Shown in pieces: positions 55,536 through 63,953 of a stretch of 64,000 bases of DNA; position 1 is the stretch's first letter; each line of letters begins with the position of its first letter. The notes below the pieces were generated by a model. It was not told the DNA's origin and searched no databases. It saw only the letters and a list, made by a program, of their open reading frames with translations. Made by a program: the position numbers and the translations under genes. Source of the stretch: MFD01275-c22 sp963705885 (GTDB taxonomy: Bacteria; Actinomycetota; Actinomycetes; JACCUZ01); NCBI GenBank assembly GCA_963705885.1, contig OY970120.1:744001-808000 (forward strand), given 5' to 3'.

Positions 55536-56372
55536 ACGACCGAGCAGCGAGGGCAGCGCCTCGGCCAGCGCCGTCTGCCACGGCGGGAGACCGGGCGTCA
55601 CGCCGTCGCCTGCGAGGACGCTGTACGCGGGCCGCGGCGCCGGCCGGGGGAACCGTTCGGTCGTGGTGGGTCGCACCCGCTGCGGGTCGAGTCCCGCGGT
55701 GGCGAAGACCTCCCGCGCGAAGCCGCACCACGTCGTGTCGCCGGAGCCCGTCGCGTGGAGCACCCCGAAAGGATGCTGCCCCAGCACGGTCTCGCGCAGC
55801 GACGCTGCGAGGTGCCGGGTCCAGGTCGGTTGGCCGCGCTGGTCGTCGACGACCTCGAGCGTCTCCCGCTCGCCGGCGAGCCGGAGCATCGTGCGCACGA
55901 AGCTCGTGCCGTGGGCACCGTAGAGCCAGGCGGTCCGCACGACGTAGGACGACGGGCACTCGGCGCGGACGGCCCACTCGGCGGCCGCCTTCGTCCGGCC
56001 GTAGGCGCCGAGCGGCGCGAGCGGGGCGTCGACCGGGATCGGCTCGGTGGCGTCGCCGGGGAACACGTAGTCGGTGGACACCTGCACCAGCACTGCGCCT
56101 GACGCCGCGCAGGCGCGCGCCACGTTGGCCGCCCCGACCGCGTTGACCGCGAAGGCGGCGGCCTCGTGCGCCTCGGCGCCGTCGACGTCGGTCCAGGCGG
56201 CGGCGTTCACGACGACGTCGGCGCCGGCCAGCCCGTCACGGCAGGCGCCGGGGTCGCGCACGTCGAGCTGGGCCCGGGTCAGGCCGACCACCTCGTCGCC
56301 GGCCGCGGACAGGACGTCGACCAGCTCGGTGCCGAGCATGCCGCCGGCACCCGTCACGACCCAGCGCGTCAC
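55533..56372 (-). CDS. rfbD: dTDP-4-dehydrorhamnose reductase
   Basis: The 279-residue protein makes dTDP-L-rhamnose in the last step. It begins RWVVTGAGGMLGTELVDVLSAAGDEVVGLTRAQLDVRD, with VVNAAAWTDVDGAE, the catalytic QVSTDYVFPGDATEPIPVDAPLAPLGAYGRTKAAAEWAV (Thr, Tyr and Lys) and VVRTAWLYGAHGTSFVRTML. GTG at 56372 lies just behind the rfbB stop. The pair rfbB-rfbD diverges from rfbA-rfbC, so the four rhamnose genes form one divergent unit. Confidence 0.95.
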   Translation of the reverse strand: MTRWVVTGAGGMLGTELVDVLSAAGDEVVGLTRAQLDVRDPGACRDGLAGADVVVNAAAWTDVDGAEAHEAAAFAVNAVGAANVARACAASGAVLVQVSTDYVFPGDATEPIPVDAPLAPLGAYGRTKAAAEWAVRAECPSSYVVRTAWLYGAHGTSFVRTMLRLAGERETLEVVDDQRGQPTWTRHLAASLRETVLGQHPFGVLHATGSGDTTWCGFAREVFATAGLDPQRVRPTTTERFPRPAPRPAYSVLAGDGVTPGLPPWQTALAEALPSLLGR

Positions 56373-56379
56373 GGCTGCG

Positions 56380-57369
56380 TCATCCGAGCAGCGCGGCGCG
56401 CGCCTTGAGCGGCTCCCACCACTCCCTGTGCTCGCGGTACCACGCGACGGTCTCGGCCAGGCCGCTGGCGAAGGGCACGCGCGGCGCATAGCCCAGCTCG
56501 CCGGAGATCTTGGCGATGTCCACGGAGTAGCGGCGGTCGTGGCCCTTGCGGTCCTCCACCGCCTCGACCTGGTCCCAGCCTGCGCCGCAGGCGTCGAGCA
56601 GCCGCTCGGTCAGGTCGCGGTTGGTGAGCTCGGTGCCGCCGCCGATGTTGTAGACCTCGCCGGACCGGCCGTTGTCCAGCACGAGCCGGATGCCGCGGCA
56701 GTGGTCGTCGACGTGCAGCCAGTCGCGCACGTTGAGCCCGTCGCCGTAGAGCGGCACCCGGTGCCCGTCGAGCAGGTTGGTGACGAAGAGCGGGATGACC
56801 TTCTCGGGGAACTGGTAGGGCCCGTAGTTGTTCGAGCAGCGCGTCACCGACACGTGCAGCCCGTGGGTGCGCGTGTAGGCGAGCGCGATGAGGTCGCTCG
56901 AGGCCTTGGAGGCGGAGTAGGGCGAGTTGGGCCGCAGCGGCTCGTCCTCGGTCCAGGACCCCGTCTCGATCGACCCGTAGACCTCGTCGGTGGAGACGTG
57001 CACGAACCTGCGCACGCCGTGGCGCAGTGCCGCGTCGAGAAGGGTCTGCGTGCCGACGACGTTGGTCATGACGAACTCGGCGCCTCCGAGGATCGACCGG
57101 TCGACGTGCGACTCGGCCGCGAAGTGCACGACGGCGTCGACACCAGCCATCAGCTCGTCGACCAGTCGTACGTCCAGGATGTCGCCCTCGACGAACCGCA
57201 GCCGCGGCGAGGACGAGACCGGCGCCAGGTTCGTGAGGCTCCCGGCGTAGGTGAGCTTGTCGAGCACGACGACCTCGTCGACGGCGTCGGCCCCCTCGGT
57301 GGCCGTCAGGGTGCGTCGCACGAAGTGGGAGCCGATGAAACCGGCCCCTCCGGTGACGAGGAGTCTCAC
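56380..57369 (-). CDS. rfbB: dTDP-glucose 4,6-dehydratase
   Basis: The 329-residue protein converts dTDP-glucose to the 4-keto-6-deoxy sugar. Signatures: LLVTGGAGFIGSHFVRRTL, VVLDKLTYAGSLTNLAPV, DAVVHFAAESHVDRSILGG, FVHVSTDEVYGSIETGSWTEDEPLRPNSPYSASKASSDL with Thr-Asp-Glu and Tyr-x3-Lys, and SNNYGPYQFPEKVIPLFVTNLLDG. GTG at 57369 starts right at the first strand; an ATG at 57396 overlapping the rfbA start is less likely. The start lies 25 bases from that of the divergent rfbA. Confidence 0.95.
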   Translation of the reverse strand: MRLLVTGGAGFIGSHFVRRTLTATEGADAVDEVVVLDKLTYAGSLTNLAPVSSSPRLRFVEGDILDVRLVDELMAGVDAVVHFAAESHVDRSILGGAEFVMTNVVGTQTLLDAALRHGVRRFVHVSTDEVYGSIETGSWTEDEPLRPNSPYSASKASSDLIALAYTRTHGLHVSVTRCSNNYGPYQFPEKVIPLFVTNLLDGHRVPLYGDGLNVRDWLHVDDHCRGIRLVLDNGRSGEVYNIGGGTELTNRDLTERLLDACGAGWDQVEAVEDRKGHDRRYSVDIAKISGELGYAPRVPFASGLAETVAWYREHREWWEPLKARAALLG

Positions 57370-57380
57370 GGCAGCGAGGG

Positions 57381-57386
57381 TAGCCT
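57381..57386 (+). promoter_or_regulatory. -10 hexamer of the probable leaderless rfbA promoter
   Basis: TAGCCT ends eight bases before the rfbA ATG and lies inside the 25-base gap to the divergent rfbB, so the rfbB promoter must reach into the rfbA coding region. Confidence 0.5.
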
Positions 57387-57394
57387 GCCTCGTC

Positions 57395-58270
57395 ATGCGA
57401 GGGATCGTGCTTGCCGGAGGGTCGGGGACGCGGCTCTACCCGATCACGCGCGGCGTGAGCAAGCAGCTGATGCCCGTCTACGACAAGCCGATGGTCTACT
57501 ACCCGCTGTCCACCCTGATGATGGCCGGCATCCGCGACGTGCTCGTCATCACCACCCCCGAGGACCAGCAGCAGTTCCGCGGGCTGCTCGGCGACGGCTC
57601 CGACCTCGGCATCGACATCTCCTACGCCGTCCAGCCGCGCCCGGGCGGTCTGGCGCAGGCGTTCGTCATCGGCGCGGACTTCATCGGCTCCGACACGGTG
57701 GCCCTCGTCCTCGGCGACAACCTCTTCTACGGCGCCGGTCTCGGCCGGGCGCTCAAGGGCAACCTCGACGTCCGGGGCGGTCGCATCTTCGCCTACCGCG
57801 TCGCCGACCCCACGGCCTACGGCGTCGTCGAGTTCGCCGACGACGGCACGGTCGTCTCCATCGAGGAGAAGCCGCAGCAGCCCCGCAGCCGCTACGCCGT
57901 GCCGGGCCTGTACTTCTACGACAACGACGTGGTCGAGATCGCCCGCGGGCTGGCCCCCAGCGCGCGGGGGGAGATCGAGATCACTGCCGTCAACGCCGAG
58001 TACCTGCGCCGCGGTGCGCTGCAGGTGACCGTGCTCGACCGGGGCACCGCCTGGCTCGACACCGGGACGTTCACCTCGCTGATGCAGGCCGCCGCCTTCG
58101 TGCAGGCCGTCGAGGAGCGGCAGGGGATCAAGATCGGCTGCCTCGAGGAGGTGGCGTTCCGCGAGGGACTCATCGACGCCGAGCAGCTGCGCAAGCTCGC
58201 CGAGCCCCAACGCAAGAGCGGCTACGGCGACTACCTGCTCGACGTGCTGGCCGCCGACGAGGGGCGCTGA
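57395..58270 (+). CDS. rfbA: glucose-1-phosphate thymidylyltransferase
   Basis: The 291-residue protein starts the dTDP-rhamnose pathway. It begins GIVLAGGSGTRLYPITRGVSKQLMPVYDKPMVYYPLSTLMMAGI, the nucleotide-binding signature, and has VLGDNLFYGAGLGRAL, YGVVEFADDGTVVSIEEKPQQPRSRYAVPGLYFYDN and RGTAWLDTGTFTSLMQAAAFVQAVEERQGIKIGC. The full length and all motifs agree with RmlA. The ATG lies after TAGCCT with no ribosome binding site. rfbC follows four bases after the stop. Confidence 0.97.
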   Translation: MRGIVLAGGSGTRLYPITRGVSKQLMPVYDKPMVYYPLSTLMMAGIRDVLVITTPEDQQQFRGLLGDGSDLGIDISYAVQPRPGGLAQAFVIGADFIGSDTVALVLGDNLFYGAGLGRALKGNLDVRGGRIFAYRVADPTAYGVVEFADDGTVVSIEEKPQQPRSRYAVPGLYFYDNDVVEIARGLAPSARGEIEITAVNAEYLRRGALQVTVLDRGTAWLDTGTFTSLMQAAAFVQAVEERQGIKIGCLEEVAFREGLIDAEQLRKLAEPQRKSGYGDYLLDVLAADEGR

Positions 58271-58274
58271 CCGG

Positions 58275-58907
58275 GTGAGCGGCGACCGGCCGGAGCTGCG
58301 GGAGCTGAAGGTCCCCCACGCCTACGAGCTCGTCCCGACCCAGCACAGCGACCCGCGAGGCGTCTTCCTCGAGTGGTTCCGTCAGGACCTGCTCGAGCGG
58401 TCCGTGGGCCATCCGTTGTCGCTCGTCCAGGCCAACTGCTCGGTCAGCCGGGCCGCGACGCTGCGCGGCGTCCACTTCGCCGACGTCCCGCCCGGGCAGG
58501 GCAAGTACGTCACCTGCGTCCGCGGTGCCGGCCTCGACGTCGTCGTCGACCTGCGCGTCGGGTCACCGACCTTCGGCTCGTGGGACATGGTGCGCCTCGA
58601 CGACGTCGACCGGCGCGCGGTCTACGTCGCGGAGGGACTCGGCCACGCGTTCCTGGCGCTCGACGACGACACGACCATCCTCTACCTCTGCTCGGAGGGC
58701 TACGCGCCCGGCCGGGAGCACGCGGTGAACCCGCTGGACCCCGACCTCGGCATCGCCTGGCCGGGCGACGTGGAACCGCTGCTGTCGGACAAGGACGCGG
58801 CCGCGCCCGGCCTCGCCGAGGCGCGCGAGGCGGGTCTCCTGCCGTCGTACGACCAGTGCCTGCGGCTCTACGAGCGGCTAGCCGGCGGTGCCCCGCCGGC
58901 TTCTTGA
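58275..58907 (+). CDS. rfbC: dTDP-4-dehydrorhamnose 3,5-epimerase
   Basis: The 210-residue cupin converts dTDP-4-keto-6-deoxyglucose to the L-rhamno form. It shows HSDPRGVFLEWFRQDLLE, LVQANCSVSRAATLRGVHFADVPPGQGKYVTCVRGAGLDVVVDLRVGSPTFG with the catalytic histidine in RGVHF, and YVAEGLGHAFLALDDDTTILYLCSEGYAPGREHAVNPLDPDLGI. GTG start follows GACCGG four bases after rfbA. The 3' end overlaps the convergent methyltransferase gene by 30 bases, and a hairpin lies in the overlap. Confidence 0.93.
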   Translation: MSGDRPELRELKVPHAYELVPTQHSDPRGVFLEWFRQDLLERSVGHPLSLVQANCSVSRAATLRGVHFADVPPGQGKYVTCVRGAGLDVVVDLRVGSPTFGSWDMVRLDDVDRRAVYVAEGLGHAFLALDDDTTILYLCSEGYAPGREHAVNPLDPDLGIAWPGDVEPLLSDKDAAAPGLAEAREAGLLPSYDQCLRLYERLAGGAPPAS

Positions 58908-59702
58908 GACGAGCCCGAACGTCGTCGTCGCACCCGTCCGCGAGCCGACGGCCTGCAGGGCCGGCAGCTGCGTCGACCAGTAGCGCCACTCGTCGACGTC
59001 GTCGAACCTCGACCGCAGCAGGTCGGCCAGCGCCTCGTCGTCGACGCCCTGCCGCACGACGTGGTACTCGGACATGTCGGCCGCGTTGGTCTCGTCGAGC
59101 ACGCCGCGCGCGCGGCGGACCCTGGTCGCCGCGCCGTGCCACAGGTTGCGCTGGCCGATCCGCCACACGTAGTAGGCCCACCGGTCGGCGCCGAGGTTGA
59201 GCCGGCTGCGCCGCGGATACCAGATCGGGTCCTGGAAGCTGGCGAAGGCGCCGCCCTCCTCGATCCGCTCGCAGACCCGGTCGACGAACCCGAGGTAGTC
59301 GGGGATGTGGTGCAGCACCGACACGCAGAGCACCAGGTCGAAGGTGCCCGTCTCCGAGAACACCCGCTCGCCGTCGGGGTCGTAGAGCAGCGTCACCTTC
59401 TTGTTCCACGCGAAGCGCTGCTCGAGCAGCTCGAGGCTGGGCCGGCTCATCTCGGTGACGGTGACGTCGGCACCCGTCGCGGCGATGTGGTCGGTGAAGC
59501 TGCCGTGACCGGCACCGACCTCGAGCACCCGGCACCCGCCGGTCCGCGCGAACTGCTCGGTGACCAGGCCGCGGATGCGCTCGGTGATCTCGTGGCGCAG
59601 CCTCGGGTGGCGCAGGTGCGGCGACCCGGGCTCGTAGTCGAAGTCGCGTCCGTGCCGTTGCTCCTGCAGCGTCGCCATGGACCTGTCGTGCGCGCCGCTC
59701 AT
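58878..59702 (-). CDS. class I SAM-dependent methyltransferase
   Basis: The 274-residue protein has a Methyltransf_11/25-type core: CRVLEVGAGHGSFTDHIAATGADVTVTEMS (motif I and II), FDLVLCVSVLHHIPDYLGFVDRVCERIEEGGAFASFQDPIWYPRRSRL (motif III and post-I). The second half is longer than usual and basic. Such proteins methylate sugars or lipids in glycan clusters. ATG at 59702 overlaps the DUF4012 stop by ATGA; an ATG at 59678 is the alternative. The substrate is unknown. Confidence 0.85.
   Translation of the reverse strand: MSGAHDRSMATLQEQRHGRDFDYEPGSPHLRHPRLRHEITERIRGLVTEQFARTGGCRVLEVGAGHGSFTDHIAATGADVTVTEMSRPSLELLEQRFAWNKKVTLLYDPDGERVFSETGTFDLVLCVSVLHHIPDYLGFVDRVCERIEEGGAFASFQDPIWYPRRSRLNLGADRWAYYVWRIGQRNLWHGAATRVRRARGVLDETNAADMSEYHVVRQGVDDEALADLLRSRFDDVDEWRYWSTQLPALQAVGSRTGATTTFGLVSRSRRGTAG
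58880..58905. terminator. hairpin with T-rich tail at the rfbC 3' end
   Basis: AGCCGGCG at 58880-58887 pairs with 58894-58901 around a six-base loop and is followed by TTCTT on the plus strand. It lies within the overlap of rfbC and the convergent methyltransferase gene and looks like an intrinsic terminator for rfbC. Confidence 0.55.
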
Positions 59703-61744
59703 CCGGGCGTCACCTCCAGCTCGAGGACCTGTGGCGCGTCGACGCCGACCTGCAGGAACGCCTGGTTGCCCTGGACGAACCACGGCTGGCTGTCGTCGAC
59801 CCGGGCCAGCGTCGAGCCGTCGGGGCCGATCACGGTCATCCGCAGCAGGTAGCCGTGCAGAGTGTTCTGCGGCACCACGTGGTCGGTGAACCGCCACGTC
59901 GCGCCGTTCTTCACGGCCGCGCGCGGGATCTCGTACTCCCAGGTGACCTGGGCCGCGCCGTCGGGCGGGGCCTCGACCGCCGCCTGGGCGAACGTCCGGC
60001 CCTGCTGGTCCTTGCCCTTCTTCACCGTCGAGGCGAGGTCGACCGACGGCTGGTCGGTGATCCTGGCGCCGGGCGGCATGAGGTTGATGACGAGGTTCGT
60101 GGCCCAGCGCGTCGTGTAGCCGCGCTTGATGTCGGGTCCCTCGCCCGTGTAGGGCGGCGTCGGGTTCTCGAGGCGCACCGTGCGGCGCACCGTCGCCGAA
60201 CCGTCGGGCTGGAGGCGGATCACCTCGTCGACCGTCCGCTGCTGGTAGACGTCGAGCTTGCTGCCGTTGCCGTTCTGCGTGTAGACGGCGGTGAGGTTGC
60301 CGGTCTCGGGCGTCGGGACGGCTCCCGCGAGGTCCTGCTTCTCGACGAGGCGCTGAAGCCGGTCGTCGCGGAAGTGCATCTGCAGGTGCCGGGCGGGAGC
60401 AGCGCTGAGCAGTGCCTCGACCTTGCCCATGAGCCCGCCGCCGGCCATGAGGTTGTCGAGCATCACCGACATGAGCTGGTCGTTGCGCTCCTGGCGGCCG
60501 ATGATGTCGCTGCCCTGCTCCTCGTAGGCCTTGACCAACAGCTCGTCGGCGAGGTTCTCGGCGGTGAGTGTGCCGTAGTCGGACTCGACCGGCCCGATCA
60601 CGTTGAGCAGGTTCGCGATGCCGACGACGTCGATGGCGATGACGCCGTCGGTCTTGAGGCCGAAGAACTCCGGCGTCGCGCGCATCATCTGCTCGCCGGA
60701 CACCCGGAAGTCGGGGTTGAAGTTGGTGTTGACGAAACGCTGGGGCTCGCCGAGCGGCGGCTGGAAGGGGTCGCCCTTGACCCGGTCCCAGACCACGTTG
60801 GGGCTGTCGCCGAGCAGACCCTCGGGCGAGTTGACGTACAGCGAGGACGCCGTGCCCTTGAGCGGGACGGTGAGCTTGCCGTTGCGGAACGACACGAGTG
60901 CGACGCTGAGCGGCGCGCCGCCGGACGCCCGCATCTCGGCGGGGTTCATGATCGCGACGAGGTAGCGGCGGGGCCCGTCGGCGCCGACCGCCGACGGCAG
61001 CGCCTCGACGACCGGGGCGAACGGCGCGATCTGCCGGCGCAGGCTGCGGACCTGCTTGAGGCCCTCGCGCTTCTTCTCCAGCGTCTCGTCGCCCATGACG
61101 CCGTCGCCGTCGACCTTCTCCAGCTCGGACCCGGCGCGGCGCAGGGCGTCGCGCACCCCGCGAAGCGCGTCGCGGCCGCGGACCAGGGCGTCGAGGTCGA
61201 CCTTGCCGTCGGCGAAGAGCCTCGACTGGTCGCCCGAGAAGTCCTCGTAGAGCGTGAGCGCGTCGTCGGCGGAGTCGATGAGCACCGAGGCGGCGGTGAG
61301 CAGGTGGTCGAGGTCGGCGACCGTGCCGCGGGTGTAGGGCAGCAGCTTGGCGATGCGCACCTGGGGCGCGTGGGTGGCGTCCTCGGCCTCGTTGACCGCC
61401 CGCTCGGCGCGGGCGAGGTGACGGCCGGCGGCGTCGGGGTCGCCGTCCTGCAGCGTCCGGCGGAACAGCTTGAGCTGCTTCTGGGCGACGTCGGACTTGT
61501 CCTGGACCGTGGAGGCGACGTTCAGCAGGCCGCCGCCGAGCCACCAGGCGTAGACCCCGCCGGTGACGAGCAGCGTCGCGAGCAGCCCGAGCGCGGCCAG
61601 CGCGACCCAGCGCTTGGGGCCGTGGGGCAGGCGGCCCAGGAAGCGGGACCACGGCCCGCTGCCCGCTCGACGGCCCTCTCCGGGCTCCGTCGACGGGCGC
61701 GTGGCGGTCGAGGTCACGAGATGTCGGGTCCTGGGAGGGGGCAT
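59699..61744 (-). CDS. DUF4012 membrane protein
   Basis: The protein of about 681 residues has a basic head, one membrane helix (WVALAALGLLATLLVTGGVYAWWL) and a large outward domain. A helical stretch (residues 80-240) is followed by the DUF4012 core with RRYLVAIMNPAEMRASGGAPLSVALVSFRNGKLTV, VNTNFNPDFRVSGEQMMRATPEFFGLKTDGVIAIDVVGIANLLNVIGPV and DNLMAGGGLMGKVEALLSAAPARHLQMHFRDDRLQ. DUF4012 proteins are common beside exopolysaccharide genes in actinobacteria and share a core with LytR-CpsA-Psr proteins, so attachment of the glycan to the wall is a fair guess, unproven. A GTG at 61717 is an alternative start. Confidence 0.85.
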   Translation of the reverse strand: MPPPRTRHLVTSTATRPSTEPGEGRRAGSGPWSRFLGRLPHGPKRWVALAALGLLATLLVTGGVYAWWLGGGLLNVASTVQDKSDVAQKQLKLFRRTLQDGDPDAAGRHLARAERAVNEAEDATHAPQVRIAKLLPYTRGTVADLDHLLTAASVLIDSADDALTLYEDFSGDQSRLFADGKVDLDALVRGRDALRGVRDALRRAGSELEKVDGDGVMGDETLEKKREGLKQVRSLRRQIAPFAPVVEALPSAVGADGPRRYLVAIMNPAEMRASGGAPLSVALVSFRNGKLTVPLKGTASSLYVNSPEGLLGDSPNVVWDRVKGDPFQPPLGEPQRFVNTNFNPDFRVSGEQMMRATPEFFGLKTDGVIAIDVVGIANLLNVIGPVESDYGTLTAENLADELLVKAYEEQGSDIIGRQERNDQLMSVMLDNLMAGGGLMGKVEALLSAAPARHLQMHFRDDRLQRLVEKQDLAGAVPTPETGNLTAVYTQNGNGSKLDVYQQRTVDEVIRLQPDGSATVRRTVRLENPTPPYTGEGPDIKRGYTTRWATNLVINLMPPGARITDQPSVDLASTVKKGKDQQGRTFAQAAVEAPPDGAAQVTWEYEIPRAAVKNGATWRFTDHVVPQNTLHGYLLRMTVIGPDGSTLARVDDSQPWFVQGNQAFLQVGVDAPQVLELEVTPG

Positions 61745-61838
61745 GGTCGGGGAGCCGAGAGTCGCCCGGCCCCAGGAAGTGTAGACGCAGGGATCACCCG
61801 GTCGGTTCCCCGAGCGGCGCCGCCGCCGGTCCGGGCCC

Positions 61839-62699
61839 TCACTTGAGCAGGCGCGACAACCGGCGGTCGGCGAGGGGCTTCCCACCGGTCTGACACGTGG
61901 CGCAGTACTGCAGCGACGAGTCGGCGAAGGACACCTCGCGCACCGTGTCGCCGCACACCGGGCAGGCCTGCCCCGTGCGGCCGTGCACCCGCATCGCGGT
62001 CTTCTTCTCCTTCTTCAGCTGGCCCGCCGCGAGGCCCTGGGCCCGGCCGACGGCGTCGCGCAGCACGCTCTGCAGCGCGTCGTAGAGCACGGCGACCTCG
62101 CCCTCGGACAGCGACGAGCCCAGCCGGAAGGGGGACAGTCGCGCGGCGTGCAGCACCTCGTCGGAGTAGGCGTTGCCGACCCCGGCCAGGACCGACTGGT
62201 CGCGCAGCAGCCCCTTGACCTGCTGCCGGGACCCCGCGAGGAGGGTGGCCAGCTCGGCGACCCCGAAGCCGGGGGCCAGCGGGTCGGGGCCCAGGCGCGC
62301 GACGCCGGGCACGTCGTACGGCGACCGGACGACGTACATCGCCAGCCGCTTCTGGGTGCCGGCCTCGGTGAGGTCCCAGCCGGAGCCGTCGTCGAGGTGG
62401 ACCCGGGCGGCGAGCGGTCCCTTGCCCGGCCTCGGGGGCACGGGGGACAGGCTGTCCGACCAGCGCAGCCATCCGGCCCGGGCCAGGTGCACGACGAGGA
62501 ACGTCCCGGACACGTCGACGGACAGGAACTTCCCGAACCGGGACACCGACGCGATCTCCAGGCCCTGCAGGGCCGTGACCGGCGGGTCGTACGTCTTCAG
62601 GACGCTGATCGCGGCCAGGTCGACCCGGGCGACGACCCGCCCCACGGCACGCTCGGTCAGGAAGGCGGCCAGCGCCTCCACCTCGGGCAGCTCGGGCAC
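61839..62699 (-). CDS. Fpg/Nei family DNA glycosylase/AP lyase
   Basis: The 286-residue protein starts, after the initiator, with PELPEVEALAAFL, the N-terminal proline nucleophile and glutamate of the Fpg/Nei family. The helix-two-turn-helix is at LLRDQSVLAGVGNAYSDEVLHAARLSPF, and the C-terminal zinc finger is CPVCGDTVREVSFADSSLQYCATCQTGGKPL. It removes oxidised bases and cuts the abasic site. GTG at 62699 is fixed by the need for proline at position 2. It lies just behind a CAGACT box (seven-base gap). Confidence 0.95.
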   Translation of the reverse strand: MPELPEVEALAAFLTERAVGRVVARVDLAAISVLKTYDPPVTALQGLEIASVSRFGKFLSVDVSGTFLVVHLARAGWLRWSDSLSPVPPRPGKGPLAARVHLDDGSGWDLTEAGTQKRLAMYVVRSPYDVPGVARLGPDPLAPGFGVAELATLLAGSRQQVKGLLRDQSVLAGVGNAYSDEVLHAARLSPFRLGSSLSEGEVAVLYDALQSVLRDAVGRAQGLAAGQLKKEKKTAMRVHGRTGQACPVCGDTVREVSFADSSLQYCATCQTGGKPLADRRLSRLLK

Positions 62700-62830
62700 G
62701 TCGCCCAGTCTGCCGCACGACCCGTCACCCGATCGGCGGAGTCCAGCGCGCGCGGCGGGGGGCCGACGCATGAAGGGCAGGCAGAACCACCCGGATCCCT
62801 CGGCGGATCCACGACCGGAGGACTCGCACC

Positions 62831-63559
62831 GTGGACCACCTCCACCCGCGCGCGACGGCCCGCCCGTCGGCGGTCGCGGAGGCGCTGCCCGCGAGGAGCC
62901 GGGTCGTCGCGGTGCTCATGACCCTCACGCTCGTCGTCGCCGCGCTCGTGACCGGCGCCGCGACCGCTCCGCCCGCGGGTGCGACCAGCGTCGAGGACAC
63001 GTTCACCAACAAGATCAACAAGGCGCGTACGGCTCGGGGACTGCCGCGGCTGGCCACCCGCGGCCACCTGGTGGACGTCGCCCGCGGCTGGGCCGCCCAG
63101 ATGGCCTCGCAGAGCAAGCTCTACCACAACCCCCGGCTGACCTCGGACGTCAGCAACTGGCGCTGGGTCGGCGAGAACGTGGGCTACGGGCCGACCGCAC
63201 CGATCGTGCACAAGGCGTTCATGGACAGCGCCGGGCACCGGGCGAACATCCTCAGCCGCAACTACAGCGAGGTCGGTGTCGGCGCCGTCGTCCGCGGCGG
63301 CCGGGTGTGGGTCGCCGAGGTGTTCCGGCGGCCGTCGAGCTCGACCTCCAGCCCGGGCTACACGAAGGCGACGTTCCGGCACACGCTGCGCTACGGCAGC
63401 AAGGGGGCGGCCGTCAAGCGGGTGCAGGCGCGGCTCGGGGTGAGCCGGAGCGGCTTCTACGGCAGGAGCACCAAGGCCGCCGTCGCCCGGTTCCAGCGCG
63501 ACCTGGGCTGGCGCGGACGGGGCAACACCGGTCCCAAGACCTGGGCCCGCCTGTTCTGA
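62831..63559 (+). CDS. secreted CAP-domain protein with peptidoglycan-binding domain
   Basis: The 242-residue protein has a signal peptide (VVAVLMTLTLVVAALVTGAATAPPAGA), a CAP/SCP domain and a C-terminal peptidoglycan-binding domain. The CAP part shows INKARTARGLPRLATRGHLVDVARGWAAQMASQSKLYHNP, WVGENVGYG and FMDSAGHRANILSRNYSEVGVGAVV. The last 65 residues, LRYGSKGAAVKRVQARLGV...YGRSTKAAVARFQRDLGW...GPKTWARLF, are a PG_binding_1 repeat that holds it in the wall. The biochemical role of bacterial CAP domains is unsettled. GTG start after GGAGG. Confidence 0.9.
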   Translation: MDHLHPRATARPSAVAEALPARSRVVAVLMTLTLVVAALVTGAATAPPAGATSVEDTFTNKINKARTARGLPRLATRGHLVDVARGWAAQMASQSKLYHNPRLTSDVSNWRWVGENVGYGPTAPIVHKAFMDSAGHRANILSRNYSEVGVGAVVRGGRVWVAEVFRRPSSSTSSPGYTKATFRHTLRYGSKGAAVKRVQARLGVSRSGFYGRSTKAAVARFQRDLGWRGRGNTGPKTWARLF

Positions 63560-63580
63560 CGGCGGGTCCACCGAGCTCGG

Positions 63581-63614
63581 CGTCGGTCGCGGCGGGAGGG
63601 GTCCGCGACCGGCG
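63581..63614 (+). terminator. hairpin after the CAP-domain gene
   Basis: CGGTCGCGG at 63584-63592 pairs exactly with 63603-63611 around a ten-base loop, with two more pairs outside a mismatch. It lies 22 bases after the stop codon. Confidence 0.6.
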
Positions 63615-63680
63615 CCGTGCCGTGCGCTGGCTGTCTCGCGACCCTTCCCTGCCGCGCGGGCGTGTGCGCACAATGACGGC

Positions 63681-63953
63681 GTGGTCGACCACGCAGCACG
63701 GTCCGGGGCCGAGGTCGTCGCGCTGCCCGTCAGCGGCGAGGTGCTGACCGACGCCCGCGGCGACGGCCGCTGGATGCGCGTGACCTGGCACGACGAGGCG
63801 GGTCTGGTGGTCCTGAGCCTGTGGCGCCAGTCGACCTGCGTCGGGACGCTGCGGCTGGAGCGCAGCCAGGTCCCGGCCCTGGTCGGCGCCCTGGTCGAGG
63901 GCCTCGCCACCGAGTCCCCTCCGGCCGGGCGGGACCCGGCACACCAGGGCTGA
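63681..63953 (+). CDS. small hypothetical protein
   Basis: The 90-residue protein (GTG start) has no family I can name. Its middle, DGRWMRVTWHDEAGLVVLSLWRQSTCVGTLRLERSQVPALVGALVEGL, alternates strands and ends in a helix, a pattern seen in short actinobacterial proteins of unknown function near cell-wall genes. Codon use (high third-position GC) agrees with the neighbours, and CAATGA 14 bases upstream of the start may be part of a -10 region. Real gene likely, function unknown. Confidence 0.6.
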   Translation: MVDHAARSGAEVVALPVSGEVLTDARGDGRWMRVTWHDEAGLVVLSLWRQSTCVGTLRLERSQVPALVGALVEGLATESPPAGRDPAHQG

